Made by a program: the position numbers and the translations under genes. Below, one piece after another: positions 35,698 to 44,428 of a DNA stretch of 46,932 nt. Numbering within the stretch: position 1 is the first letter of the stretch; every line of letters starts with the position of its first letter. The notes beneath the pieces were generated by a model, which ran no database searches, was not told the DNA's origin, and was given only the letters and a program-made list of their open reading frames with translations. Source of the DNA: Nostoc sp. FACHB-973 (lineage in GTDB: Bacteria; Cyanobacteriota; Cyanobacteriia; Cyanobacteriales; Nostocaceae). The DNA is taken from contig NZ_JACJSJ010000065.1 in the NCBI RefSeq assembly GCF_014698115.1, forward strand, positions 1 to 46,932, read 5' to 3'.

Positions 35698-35707
35698 CGT
35701 CTCTACC

Positions 35708-36197
35708 AAGCATTTTGTGAGTAAACGAGGAGTCCTATCATTCGCCAACAGTATCTTGACGTGGTAGGGTTCTGACTAGAAGTAGCGATCGCCTCCTGAA
35801 GTTTTTGCTTGTGTTGTATATTTATGATCGGTTATGATGCAATTGCATCCACATTATCTGGTGCAATACTTGTTTAAAATACTACCTTTATGTTAAAGGT
35901 GTATTCCCGCAAGAATCATTTAAGATTTCAATAGTTTCTTTTTAACCTCATATTAATAGCTTGAAGACACTATGAATCATATGTCTGAATAACTACAAAT
36001 ATATTGCCCTGAAAAAAGCATTTATCTTAACCAAACACTAAATACAACAGTTCGCTACTGAGTGCCGTGCCGAACTTCGGCATCAGAGTCAAATATTAAG
36101 TTTGTTTGGCTCCTGACTACTGAATTATGCTGCATCTACAGTCCTGTTGAACTACCAAGCCCATATATTTGTCCAGCCCAAAACTACTTTTTGAAAC
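35708..36197. other. Intergenic region, mostly AT-rich
   Basis: No gene seen. A lone TTCGCCAACAGTATC at 35741-35755 equals the right TIR of the 132-bp element at 13505. No partner TIR was found within this spacer. Confidence 0.5.
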
Positions 36198-36674
36198 ATG
36201 CAAACAAAATACTTGGCTTCAATACTGACACTAGGCGTAACATTAACGGCTACATCCGTAATGCCATCTCACGCCCAAGAAACATTTAAAGTACCAACCT
36301 CGTATCAGCTGGAAAATAAGCAGCAGCAACTTAAGGTTAATTATTCAACAACTAGCTTTACTGGTGAGCCACGTCTACAGTATCAAAAGGGACGGCAAAT
36401 ATTGCAATTTGCTGGAAAGGAAATCCGAACTCAAGACACAGAAATTGGAACGCTAGTAACTGTGACTATTTATAGAACTGTAGATAATGGCTCTACTACT
36501 TTTAGCTTGCTTATACCTGCTGTCAACATAGGAGTCAGCAACAAAGCTGACATTGTAACTAAGGGGATTACAACTGTAAACCGGTTTTCGACGATTCCGC
36601 TATTTAATGAAGGACAGACACAGACATATACCGTTACTCCTTTGTCTGGTACAGCCGAAGCTCTGGTATTTTAA
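36198..36674 (+). CDS. Exported protein of unknown function
   Basis: 158 residues. Signal peptide 1-26 (Lys4, hydrophobic core, cleavage after SHA). The mature protein is Thr/Gln/Val-rich and predicted beta-rich (TEIGTLVTVTIYRTVDNGSTTFSLLIPAVNIG), without Cys and without a recognisable family. Likely periplasmic. ATG at 36198 has no strong ribosome site. Followed by a hairpin at 36692, so probably its own transcript. Confidence 0.75.
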   Translation: MQTKYLASILTLGVTLTATSVMPSHAQETFKVPTSYQLENKQQQLKVNYSTTSFTGEPRLQYQKGRQILQFAGKEIRTQDTEIGTLVTVTIYRTVDNGSTTFSLLIPAVNIGVSNKADIVTKGITTVNRFSTIPLFNEGQTQTYTVTPLSGTAEALVF

Positions 36675-36691
36675 AGCAGCTTGTGTTCAAG

Positions 36692-36720
36692 CCCACGTCT
36701 GTTTTCGAGTCAGGCGTGGG
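36692..36720 (+). terminator. Hairpin between convergent genes
   Basis: CCCACGTCTG/CAGGCGTGGG, 10-bp stem with one G-U pair and a 9-nt loop, 18 bp after the stop at 36674 and 65 bp before the end of the - strand operon. Confidence 0.6.
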
Positions 36721-36784
36721 ACTTCTGTGTTAGATAAACGCACTGGCTTAACCAGTCCTATAGAACGTTGATACTCGACCAACA

Positions 36785-37693
36785 TCAAGATAAAAACTGA
36801 CGCAAAATCAATTTACCAATTTGCGGCTTGATAAAACTTAAAATGTATCCTACTAGTTTTGGTGCAATAACTGACAAAAAGGGCAATAATAAAACATTTA
36901 TCCCGCTAAAATCATTAATACCGCCAACAACAACGCTAGGAATTAGACAAACTAGCGCCCATGCCAACCAATCTAGAAATTTAGAGTTGATAGAAGTAAG
37001 TTTTTGAAACTGATTAACAAGCACATAGCGGGTAGTAGCAAATAATATAGTTAAGCCGAACCAAGCAAATATTGATAGCATCCCATTTGCTGAATTAAGA
37101 TTGTAGACTACAAAACCAGCAGTAAACGACGAAGCTACCTCCCAAATTAAGAAATTGGGGTTAATCTGAAAACCACTGAGTAATTGTTCAGTCAGCCAAT
37201 AGTGAGCAGATACAACTGTTGAAAATTTAGAATTCTGTAAGAAATTACACTTAATTTTGTGAAATATATCACCATCAAAAATCACAGTTGTTTGCAAAAT
37301 GATATCTTCATCTTCATAAGTATCTGAAGCTGATTGAGCCTGTTTGTAGTAAGAATTGAAGGTGATTCCAGACTGTAAGCTTGTTTTTTGTTGTCTGCTT
37401 TTACTTAGAAAAATCTGTAAAATATCTAATAAAATATATAAATTTATATTATTTGAATTTTTGTTTTCAAATTCCAGATGATTACTGAAACAGGTATAAT
37501 ACCAGAGATAAATTATCAGCTTTGGGGGAACTTTGAGAGAAACACCATCTTTTTTTGCTTGTTGAATCTGTTCTATAAGTGTGTCATTTAAATAAAAACT
37601 ACACTGTCCTTGGTCAATCTTAAGTTCAAAGCGATCGCCTTGAGGAATTTGTAGTAATATTTTCTTATCTGTTTCTTGCAAATTGGCATTCAT
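36785..37693 (-). CDS. Unknown membrane protein, second gene of a two-gene operon
   Basis: 302 residues from ATG 37693; a TTG 6 bases earlier also opens the frame. The first ~185 residues are hydrophilic and cytosolic-looking, opening with ILLQIPQGDRFELKIDQGQCSFYLND; the C-terminal ~115 contain about four hydrophobic segments (SSFTAGFVVYNL, MLSIFAWFGLTILFA, LDWLAWALVCLIPSVVVGG, VLLLPFLSVIAPKLVGYIL). The start codon lies 2 bp after the stop of the upstream gene, indicating translational coupling. I do not recognise the family. A soluble sensor/partner plus a membrane gene is a layout found in many effector systems, but nothing in the sequence proves such a role. Confidence 0.8.
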   Translation of the reverse strand: MNANLQETDKKILLQIPQGDRFELKIDQGQCSFYLNDTLIEQIQQAKKDGVSLKVPPKLIIYLWYYTCFSNHLEFENKNSNNINLYILLDILQIFLSKSRQQKTSLQSGITFNSYYKQAQSASDTYEDEDIILQTTVIFDGDIFHKIKCNFLQNSKFSTVVSAHYWLTEQLLSGFQINPNFLIWEVASSFTAGFVVYNLNSANGMLSIFAWFGLTILFATTRYVLVNQFQKLTSINSKFLDWLAWALVCLIPSVVVGGINDFSGINVLLLPFLSVIAPKLVGYILSFIKPQIGKLILRQFLS

Positions 37694-37695
37694 TA

Positions 37696-38568
37696 TCAAG
37701 ATAATTTTGCAATATTTTGCACCAAATTAATCAAAAAACTAAATGTTCCACGCCACTGTTTTTCTCCAGCAACCAGGCCTTCGTTATGTGTATTAATGAT
37801 GGAAGTTTTAACTTCTTCAGGTAAATTAAACAATTCTTTATTGTAACGAGTGATAATATCCCCATCTAACTGCATCACAGTTTGGGCATAAATAATATCA
37901 GTTTGAGTACTTGTAATGTTACCACCATCAAGTGCTGCTTTTAGTTCAGCTATTTTACGCAAAGTACGAACAAATTTACCATTGTTTAAAAGTTTTTGAA
38001 TTTCTTGACAATTTTCAATCCAATCTTCTTGATTATTTCCATCGTTTTCATCAATAACTGGAGTTGGAGCAGGTAGTATTGGTTTAGCTAGCTTGATGTT
38101 ATGTTCATCAGCTTCAACTAGATTTTCTTGACGTTTCTTCGCCTCTTCAAGATTTTGACGATATCGTTTTACCCTCTCATCGTGAGGATTATAAAAACCT
38201 GAACCCTGTTCCAGCAAAAGGTAAAAATATTCTCTTTCAAGTTGGTCAAATAGATTTTTATAATGCTGACGCAGTTCTTTAGCTTGAGAACCTTCTTTCG
38301 GAATTCCTTTTGCGTCAAAATAATTTGGGTCATGTATAGAATAAATTTCTTGATATGCTTGCCAAGGATTAAATTTTGACCCATTAATCCTATCCACAAC
38401 TATAGTATTCACTTCTAAAGCTGTGATGTCACAAACTAATGTCTGTACAGAGGATACTAAATTATTTAACAGTCCTCTCGCTAGGTTTTGAATATCTTGG
38501 GGTTCAGCACGATTTCGGCTTCGAGTCTCAATTCCATTTCGGTCTTTAGTTTGAATATCGTTAGACAT
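37696..38568 (-). CDS. Unknown soluble protein, first gene of a two-gene operon
   Basis: 290 residues, hydrophilic and mostly helical, no signal peptide or TM helix. An N-terminal polar tail (1-20), a helical segment with NLARGLLNNLVSSVQTLVCD, then PWQAYQEIYSIHDPNYFDAKGIP, a charged coiled region (RVKRYRQNLEEAKKRQENLVEAD), a Pro-rich linker (~168-175) and a second helical domain ending in FSFLINLVQNIAKL. No known family recognised. AGGA lies about 9 bases before the ATG. It is coupled to the membrane gene downstream; upstream it is divergent from a truncated MFS gene, suggesting this operon sits at a rearrangement junction. Confidence 0.8.
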   Translation of the reverse strand: MSNDIQTKDRNGIETRSRNRAEPQDIQNLARGLLNNLVSSVQTLVCDITALEVNTIVVDRINGSKFNPWQAYQEIYSIHDPNYFDAKGIPKEGSQAKELRQHYKNLFDQLEREYFYLLLEQGSGFYNPHDERVKRYRQNLEEAKKRQENLVEADEHNIKLAKPILPAPTPVIDENDGNNQEDWIENCQEIQKLLNNGKFVRTLRKIAELKAALDGGNITSTQTDIIYAQTVMQLDGDIITRYNKELFNLPEEVKTSIINTHNEGLVAGEKQWRGTFSFLINLVQNIAKLS

Positions 38569-38650
38569 ATAGTATTTCCTATACTTTGGTCACAACAATA
38601 GGTTTAAATCAAAACTAAACCTATTTTGGGGCACTGTTAAAAATTTTAAT

Positions 38651-39019
38651 GGCTTTAGCGGTGCGTTGTATAGCCTCAACGATAATCCTTTCTTTTTGGT
38701 ATCTGTGCAATTATTGGATGGTATTGGTGCAGGAATTTTTGGCGTCATGCAGCTTTTGGTAATAGCCGATTTGACAAAGGAAACAGGACACTTCAATTTC
38801 GCCCAGGGAGGAATTGGCGCTGCCGTTGGCATTGGTGCGTCCCTGAGTAACTCCTTGGCTGGTTTTGTAGCTAAAGAAGTTGGGTACAAAGCTAGCTTTT
38901 TGAGTATAGCCGCGATCGCCCCCTCTGCCTTGGCTTTCTTTTGGTTCTTTATGCCTGAAACTAAATCTACATCCCATTCGGTAAACTCTCAATCTGAGTT
39001 AACTACGGTGGGGGAGTAG
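38651..39019 (+). pseudogene. 5'-truncated MFS transporter (C-terminal helices only)
   Basis: The frame (open since 38573, no proper start codon) encodes ALYSLNDNPFFLVSVQLLDG, GIFGVMQLLVIADLTK, GIGASLSNSLAGFV and FFWFFMPETK, the last ~4 helices of a major facilitator permease. The first ~300 residues are absent. Similarity begins near 38660; before it the sequence is AT-rich and belongs to the divergent operon's leader. The fragment stops 3 bp before the anion permease start, so an original MFS-permease operon was cut. It cannot transport on its own. Confidence 0.85.
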
Positions 39020-39022
39020 GCA

Positions 39023-40222
39023 ATGCTAGTTCTGCGATACCTTGTGATTTTACTAACTTACATCGGGTTGGGACTGGGCTACTTACCTGGACTGCGGATG
39101 AATCGTGCCACAATTGCCATTGTGGGTTCGGCTTTGTTGATGGCATTAGGATTGTTGGATCTGCGTGCAGCGTGGAGTGCTATTGACTACAAAACAGTCA
39201 TCTTCCTGTTCGGCATGATGATAATTAGTGCTAATCTCGCCGTTTCCGGTTTTTTCCGGTTGGCTGTTGATTACACTATCCGTAATATACACAGTCCCTT
39301 AGGATTATTAATAGTACTAACTTTTGGTAGCGGTTTTCTCTCAGCACTGTTCCTCAATGACACGATCGCCCTAATTCTCACACCTCTAGTAGTTAGTCTG
39401 ACGCAATTACTCAACCTCAACCCTGTTCCCTACTTGTTGGCACTAGCTGGGGCAACTAATATTGGTTCTGTTGCCACCCTCAGCGGCAATCCTCAAAATA
39501 TCTTAATTGGTTCGTTCTCTGGCATTAGTTATCTAGACTTTGCCAAAGCTTTGACACCCCTAGCTTTGGTAAGTTTAGTAATCCAAGTGGGTTGGTTGTG
39601 GTGGTTGTATCCAGAAGTGCGTTCTCTTCGTCCCGATCTGAAAGTAGAACCACCCAATTACCGTATCTTCAAACCACTGCTAATCAAGAGTCTGCTAATT
39701 ACAGGCGGATTACTAGTAGCTTTTTTAATTGGCATTCCCACTGCCGAAGCAACCTTAATTGCCGCTGGGCTATTACTAGTAACACGTCGCCTCAAGCCAG
39801 AGCGAATTCTCCAAAAGGTGGATTGGGATTTGCTGCTGATGTTCTGTGGCTTGTTCATTCTCACCGAGGGCGTGCAGAAACTCGGTGCGCTGGAATGGTT
39901 TTCCCGTTTCGTTCACGATCCCTTGAGCATTCTGGGAGTAACCGTGTTGTTGTCGAATCTGGTATCCAATGTGCCGGCGGTACTGCTGCTACATCACCTA
40001 ATTCCTCATCCCGATACGCAAACTTGGCTACTGCTAGCGGCAGCTTCCACGCTGGCAGGAAATTTGACGCTGCTGGGTTCTGTCGCCAATTTGATTGTAG
40101 CGGAGGCAGTTGCTAAGCGAGGATATCGCCTGACCTTTGGGGAGCATTTACGATTTGGACTACCGTTAACTGCTGTGACTCTAGCACTTACTTATTTCTG
40201 GATTTATGCTAATCCTTTATAG
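39023..40222 (+). CDS. SLC13/ArsB-like anion permease
   Basis: 399 residues with about 10-11 TM helices. Ion transporter superfamily marks: FLFGMMIISANLAVSGFF, a re-entrant segment with FLNDTIALILTPLV, NIGSVATLSGNPQNILIG in the first half and LVSNVPAVLLLHHLIP plus LTLLGSVANLIVAE in the second. The pair of N-P/N-V-P loops is the inverted-repeat substrate site of this family (arsenite, citrate, dicarboxylate or sodium/proton exchange). Substrate unknown. Its ATG follows the truncated MFS stop by 3 bp, showing it was once the second gene of an operon, and its promoter may now be lost or replaced. Confidence 0.88.
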   Translation: MLVLRYLVILLTYIGLGLGYLPGLRMNRATIAIVGSALLMALGLLDLRAAWSAIDYKTVIFLFGMMIISANLAVSGFFRLAVDYTIRNIHSPLGLLIVLTFGSGFLSALFLNDTIALILTPLVVSLTQLLNLNPVPYLLALAGATNIGSVATLSGNPQNILIGSFSGISYLDFAKALTPLALVSLVIQVGWLWWLYPEVRSLRPDLKVEPPNYRIFKPLLIKSLLITGGLLVAFLIGIPTAEATLIAAGLLLVTRRLKPERILQKVDWDLLLMFCGLFILTEGVQKLGALEWFSRFVHDPLSILGVTVLLSNLVSNVPAVLLLHHLIPHPDTQTWLLLAAASTLAGNLTLLGSVANLIVAEAVAKRGYRLTFGEHLRFGLPLTAVTLALTYFWIYANPL

Positions 40223-40223
40223 T

Positions 40224-40309
40224 GGTTCCCATTCAGATGCAGTACAACATCATATCGCAAGGTGTAGGGACACGGCACTGCCGTGCCCTTACAGGTGTAC
40301 ATCACGCTT
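40224..40309 (-). repeat. Intact 86-bp dispersed repeat (empty site of the 132-bp element)
   Basis: Reverse orientation relative to 13441-13665. It contains the GGGCACGGCAGTGCCGTG-type palindrome and an uninterrupted TGATGTTGTACTGC, where the other copy carries the insertion. Confidence 0.88.
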
Positions 40310-40373
40310 TAAGCTAAAATGCCAGATTCTAAGTATAATATAATACTTTATATTTGGTACAAAAAAGGGAAAT

Positions 40374-41159
40374 ATGTTGTTATCGCGTAAAGCTATTGTT
40401 ACACCTTTTATAATCTTTGCGTGTATTTTAGGAGTTGGCTTCATTCAATTTCCCCGACTGGAAAAACTGCTCAATAGTCAAAAATCTGCTTCCCTAGAAA
40501 CTCTAGAAAAAGATATTAAATCAGAAAAAATCAGTCTTGATTTTCTCAAAAAAATGCCTACTTTTGGTTATGATAACTTGATTGGAGATTGGGTATATCT
40601 AAATTTTTTACAATATTTTGGAGATGATGAAGTCCGGGATAAAACAGGTTATAGTTTAAGCCCAGAATATTTTGAAGTAATTCTAGAACGTGACCCGCGA
40701 TTTTTAGCAGCGTATCGCAGTCTTTCCATTAGTACTTCATTGTATGCTGCCATGCCAGAACGGGCGATCGCTATATCAGAAAAAGGCTTAAAATCTCTAT
40801 CTCCCTGGGTTCCCGAAAAGTCTTATTACGTCTGGCGTTTTAAAGGAACTGATGAGTTATTATTTTTAGGCAATCCTCAAGCTGCCCAAGAGTCTTTTGC
40901 AACAGCGGCAAATTGGGCGAGAAACTTTTCAGATGAAGAAAGTCAGTTTGTAGCTGCTAGTTCTGAAAAAACTGCTGAATTTCTCAGCCGAAATCCTAAC
41001 AGTAAATATGCTCAAATTGCTACCTGGGCAATGGTTTTAAATAATCAAGTTGACGAAAAAACTCGTAAGCGCGCAATTAGGGAAATTGAAGCTTTGGGAG
41101 GAAAAGTAATTCAAACTCCTGAAGGAAATTCTAAAATTGTATTTCCGCCAAAAGATTGA
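40374..41159 (+). CDS. Conserved cyanobacterial membrane-anchored protein, helical (TPR-like)
   Basis: 261 residues. One N-terminal TM helix (~8-26), then KKMPTFGYDNLIGDWVYLNFLQYFGD, a block I associate with an uncharacterised cyanobacterial family, and helical repeats (ILERDPRFLAAYRSLSISTS, AISEKGLKSLSPWVPEKSY, AAQESFATAANWARN) resembling TPRs. The soluble part is probably periplasmic or lumenal. AGGGAAAT precedes the ATG, and a TATAAT at 40334-40339 could be the -10 element, without clear -35. Function unknown. Confidence 0.82.
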   Translation: MLLSRKAIVTPFIIFACILGVGFIQFPRLEKLLNSQKSASLETLEKDIKSEKISLDFLKKMPTFGYDNLIGDWVYLNFLQYFGDDEVRDKTGYSLSPEYFEVILERDPRFLAAYRSLSISTSLYAAMPERAIAISEKGLKSLSPWVPEKSYYVWRFKGTDELLFLGNPQAAQESFATAANWARNFSDEESQFVAASSEKTAEFLSRNPNSKYAQIATWAMVLNNQVDEKTRKRAIREIEALGGKVIQTPEGNSKIVFPPKD

Positions 41160-41187
41160 ATGTAGGGAGTGGGGAGTGGGGAGTCTG

Positions 41188-41258
41188 GGAGATGAGGGAG
41201 ATGAGGGAGATGAGGGAGATGAGGGAGATGAGGGAGATGAGGGAGATGAGGGAGATGA
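41188..41258. repeat. 9-bp tandem repeat (GGAGATGAG)
   Basis: About eight perfect 9-bp units between two genes. The length is a multiple of three and would encode Ser-Ser-Pro on the - strand, but there is no gene there. Confidence 0.9.
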
Positions 41259-41276
41259 ATTAATAACCAATGACTA

Positions 41277-42071
41277 ATGACTAATGATATTTTTTGGTAT
41301 GACGGGAAATTAATAGAGTCCCAAATTCTGGAATTAAACATTAACGATCCGGGGTTGCTTTATGGGGCGACGATTTTTACAACCTTGCGGGTTTATGAGA
41401 ACTCCCTAGATAGTAATTTAACTAATTGGCAAGCACATTGCGATCGCCTACTTTCCTCAATCCAATCTTTTGCTTGGCAACAACCCGATTGGAAGCGTGT
41501 ACGCCAAGGTGCCCAACTTCTTCTCCCACACTTCCCGGTTCTCAGAATTACCCTGTTTCCCGATGGACGAGAGTGGATAATTGGCAGATTTTTACCACCA
41601 GATTTGACAGAAAAACAAAAAAATGGTATCGCGTGCTACGTTGCTAGTTCAGAATTTTCTCGTTCTCTGCCTTCTCATAAAACTGGAAATTATTTGAGTG
41701 CTTGGCTAGCAAAAACTAGCTCAAATGCCCAAGAAGCAATATTAGTAGACGCCCAAGGAAATTGGCTAGAAACCAGCACAGGTAACCTTTTGGGATGGTG
41801 TGATGGTAGTTGGTGGACGCCGCCAATCAAGGCTGGAATTTTGCCCGGAATATTGCGATCGCAACTTGTAAACTGGTTACAAAACCAGCAACAACCAATG
41901 CAGCAGGAACCTTGGAGTGTAGAGCTAGTCGAGAAATTTGAAGCGATCGCCTACACTAATAGTGTGGTAGAGATTATCCCCATTCATACCGTTCATCAGC
42001 CAACAGGATCGCTACAATATAATCCACACCATCCTAGTTTTCAGCAAATAAGGGGTCTTTTTTCAGCATGA
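41277..42071 (+). CDS. pabC: Class IV PLP aminotransferase, 4-amino-4-deoxychorismate lyase-like
   Basis: 264 residues. Fold-type IV PLP enzyme: DPGLLYGATIFTTLRVYE at the start, R-L pairs after HCDRLL, Schiff-base Lys in SHKTGNYLSAWLA, and ETSTGNLLGW with the Glu that contacts the pyridine N, then IKAGILPGILR. This fits aminodeoxychorismate lyase, which makes p-aminobenzoate for folate. Branched-chain or D-amino acid aminotransferases are less likely given the short length. The ATG lies within a direct ATGACTA repeat, so the exact start is uncertain by a few codons. Confidence 0.82.
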   Translation: MTNDIFWYDGKLIESQILELNINDPGLLYGATIFTTLRVYENSLDSNLTNWQAHCDRLLSSIQSFAWQQPDWKRVRQGAQLLLPHFPVLRITLFPDGREWIIGRFLPPDLTEKQKNGIACYVASSEFSRSLPSHKTGNYLSAWLAKTSSNAQEAILVDAQGNWLETSTGNLLGWCDGSWWTPPIKAGILPGILRSQLVNWLQNQQQPMQQEPWSVELVEKFEAIAYTNSVVEIIPIHTVHQPTGSLQYNPHHPSFQQIRGLFSA

Positions 42072-42174
42072 CAGCCACGCCAATCTGTTATATCTTAAGA
42101 TAAGTTAACATAATTCTTAATAATGACCTCTCCGCTCACAGACAGCACTCGCTACGCGATGGCGCGAAAAATAC

Positions 42175-42180
42175 AGGAGG
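42175..42180 (+). promoter_or_regulatory. Ribosome binding site deciding the GTG start of ftsH
   Basis: AGGAGG, 10 bases before GTG at 42191. No ATG lies at suitable distance. Confidence 0.85.
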
Positions 42181-42190
42181 ATAGACCTTA

Positions 42191-44032
42191 GTGAATAAAA
42201 GATGGAGAAACGCAGGGCTGTACGCGCTGCTATTTATTGTTGTCATTGCCCTGGGTACAGCATTTTTTGACAAACAACCCCAAAGCAGAGAGACATGGCG
42301 ATACAGTCGCTTTATTCAAGAAGTTGAACAAGGCAGAGTAGAAAAAGTCAGTCTGAGTGCAGACCGTTCTACAGCATTGGTTACACCCAAATACGACCCA
42401 AATAAACGGTTGGTAACCTTAGTCAACGACCCAGATTTAATCAATACTTTGACATCAAAAGGCGTTGATATTTCAGTTTTGCCCCAAACCGACGAAGGAT
42501 TTTGGTTCAAGGCACTGAGCAGCTTATTTTTCCCTGTATTGCTTTTGGTTGGCTTATTCTTCTTGCTACGTCGCGCTCAAAGTGGCCCCGGCAGCCAAGC
42601 CATGAACTTTGGCAAATCCAAAGCCAGAGTACAAATGGAACCACAAACTCAGGTGACATTTGGTGATGTAGCTGGTATTGACCAAGCCAAATTGGAATTA
42701 AATGAAGTCGTAGACTTTCTGAAAAACGCCGATCGCTTCACCGCCGTTGGTGCAAAAATTCCTAAAGGTGTGCTGTTAGTTGGCCCTCCTGGTACTGGTA
42801 AAACCCTCCTCGCTCGTGCTGTAGCTGGTGAAGCAGGTGTACCATTCTTCTCAATCTCCGGTTCAGAATTTGTGGAAATGTTCGTGGGTGTAGGTGCATC
42901 CCGTGTCCGCGATTTATTTGAACAAGCCAAATCCAATGCTCCCTGCATCGTCTTCATCGATGAAATTGACGCCGTAGGTCGTCAGCGGGGTGCAGGTTTA
43001 GGCGGTGGTAACGATGAACGCGAACAAACCCTCAACCAGCTGCTCACAGAAATGGACGGCTTTGAAGGTAACACCGGCATCATCATTATCGCTGCAACCA
43101 ACCGTCCCGATGTCCTAGATGCAGCATTGTTGCGTCCAGGTCGTTTTGACCGTCAAGTTGTAGTAGACCGTCCCGACTATTCTGGACGTAGCGAAATCCT
43201 CAAGGTACATGCCCGTGGCAAAACCTTGGCGAAAGATGTGGACTTAGATAAAATCGCCCGTCGTACACCTGGATTTACCGGTGCAGATTTATCCAACTTG
43301 TTAAATGAAGCCGCAATTTTGGCAGCACGGCGGAATTTAACTGAAATTTCGATGGATGAAATCAACGATGCGATCGATCGCGTATTAGCTGGCCCAGAGA
43401 AGAAAGACCGGGTAATGAGCGAAAAGCGCAAGACCTTGGTAGCATATCACGAAGCTGGTCACGCCTTAGTTGGTGCTTTGATGCCCGACTATGACCCAGT
43501 ACAAAAGATTAGCATCATCCCTCGTGGTCGTGCAGGTGGTTTAACTTGGTTTACTCCCAGTGAAGACCGCATGGACACTGGTTTATACAGCCGCGCTTAT
43601 CTGGAAAATCAGATGGCTGTGGCTTTGGGTGGACGCATCGCCGAAGAATTAATCTTTGGTGAAGAAGAAGTAACCACAGGTGCTTCCAACGACTTGCAAC
43701 AAGTAGCCCGTGTTGCCCGTCAAATGATCACCCGATTTGGCATGAGCGATCGCTTAGGCCCAGTTGCCCTTGGTCGTCAACAAGGTAACATGTTTTTGGG
43801 ACGGGACATCATGTCAGAACGCGATTTCTCTGAAGAAACCGCCGCTGCTATTGATGAAGAAGTCCGCAAACTTGTCGATGTAGCTTATACCCGTGCCAAA
43901 GAAGTGTTAGTCGGCAACCGCCACATTCTAGATCAATTAGCGCAAATGCTAGTTGATAAAGAAACAGTAGATGCTGAAGAATTGCAAGAAATTCTGGCAA
44001 ATAACGATGTGAAAACTGCTGCGTTTGCCTAA
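42191..44032 (+). CDS. ftsH: ATP-dependent zinc metalloprotease FtsH (FtsH3-type)
   Basis: 613 residues beginning at GTG (AGGAGG 10 bases before). TM1 (~9-25), extracytoplasmic domain, TM2 (~107-127), AAA+ domain with Walker A G198PPGTGKT205, Walker B FIDEID and second region of homology, then the protease domain with zinc motif H420EAGH424. It degrades misfolded or damaged membrane proteins. The N-terminus (WRNAGLYALLFIVVIAL, QPQSRETW) matches my memory of Synechocystis FtsH3 (Slr1604), the essential partner of FtsH1 and FtsH2 hetero-hexamers, rather than FtsH2. A hairpin terminator follows at 44109. Confidence 0.96.
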   Translation: MNKRWRNAGLYALLFIVVIALGTAFFDKQPQSRETWRYSRFIQEVEQGRVEKVSLSADRSTALVTPKYDPNKRLVTLVNDPDLINTLTSKGVDISVLPQTDEGFWFKALSSLFFPVLLLVGLFFLLRRAQSGPGSQAMNFGKSKARVQMEPQTQVTFGDVAGIDQAKLELNEVVDFLKNADRFTAVGAKIPKGVLLVGPPGTGKTLLARAVAGEAGVPFFSISGSEFVEMFVGVGASRVRDLFEQAKSNAPCIVFIDEIDAVGRQRGAGLGGGNDEREQTLNQLLTEMDGFEGNTGIIIIAATNRPDVLDAALLRPGRFDRQVVVDRPDYSGRSEILKVHARGKTLAKDVDLDKIARRTPGFTGADLSNLLNEAAILAARRNLTEISMDEINDAIDRVLAGPEKKDRVMSEKRKTLVAYHEAGHALVGALMPDYDPVQKISIIPRGRAGGLTWFTPSEDRMDTGLYSRAYLENQMAVALGGRIAEELIFGEEEVTTGASNDLQQVARVARQMITRFGMSDRLGPVALGRQQGNMFLGRDIMSERDFSEETAAAIDEEVRKLVDVAYTRAKEVLVGNRHILDQLAQMLVDKETVDAEELQEILANNDVKTAAFA

Positions 44033-44108
44033 TTAATCAGAATTCAGAACTTATGAATCAAAGTTGGTTGGGTTGGGCGTAAGCGTTACCCAACAAGTTA
44101 AAACAATC

Positions 44109-44146
44109 GGGGTAATTCTGGCATTTTCCAGAGTTACCCCGAATTT
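44109..44146 (+). terminator. Rho-independent terminator of ftsH
   Basis: 13-bp stem GGGGTAATTCTGG/CCAGAGTTACCCC (one G-T pair), 6-nt loop, followed by GAATTTTTT. Confidence 0.85.
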
Positions 44147-44228
44147 TTTCCGAATAATTAATTCTCCAAAATTCCATTACATCTGATTCTCTGCATCCCT
44201 GCGTTTCCTATCCTCTGTGCCTATATAT

Positions 44229-44354
44229 CAATACGCTTGGTGTTAAAACTCTTTGTCAAAGTCAGTTTTTTTTAACGTAGACGCAAAGCAGCTTCCCGCA
44301 GGGTACCGCAGAGGACACAGAGAGAAGAAAAAAATGCTTAACTGAACTGTATTG
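44229..44354. mobile_element. MITE-like element, 18-bp TIR family (copy 3)
   Basis: 126 bp. Left end CAATACGCTTGGTGTTAA, right end CTTAACTGAACTGTATTG (44337-44354). GCCTATATAT flanks both sides exactly (44219-44228, 44355-44364). The interior contains the dispersed sequence ACGCAAAGCAGCTTCCCGCA and no gene. Confidence 0.88.
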
Positions 44355-44367
44355 GCCTATATATATC

Positions 44368-44396
44368 AAAAGCTCGGTCTTGATGACCGAGCTTTT
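44368..44396. terminator. Bidirectional terminator between ftsH and the cytochrome gene
   Basis: Perfect 12-bp stem AAAAGCTCGGTC/GACCGAGCTTTT with a 5-nt loop; A-run and T-run on the two sides suit termination in both directions. Confidence 0.88.
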
Positions 44397-44428
44397 AATA
44401 TGGAACTATTGACTATTAACCTTCTTAA

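Noticed and set aside
36062..36289. 75-codon + frame overlapping the start of the exported protein
   Set aside because: The overlapping gene has a clear signal peptide; this frame has none.
39592..40116. 174-codon + frame inside the permease gene
   Set aside because: Alternative frame of a well-supported membrane protein gene.
41037..41341. Two - strand frames rich in Ser-Pro or His-Leu-Pro repeats
   Set aside because: Translations of the 9-bp tandem repeat, flanked by + strand genes; not genes.
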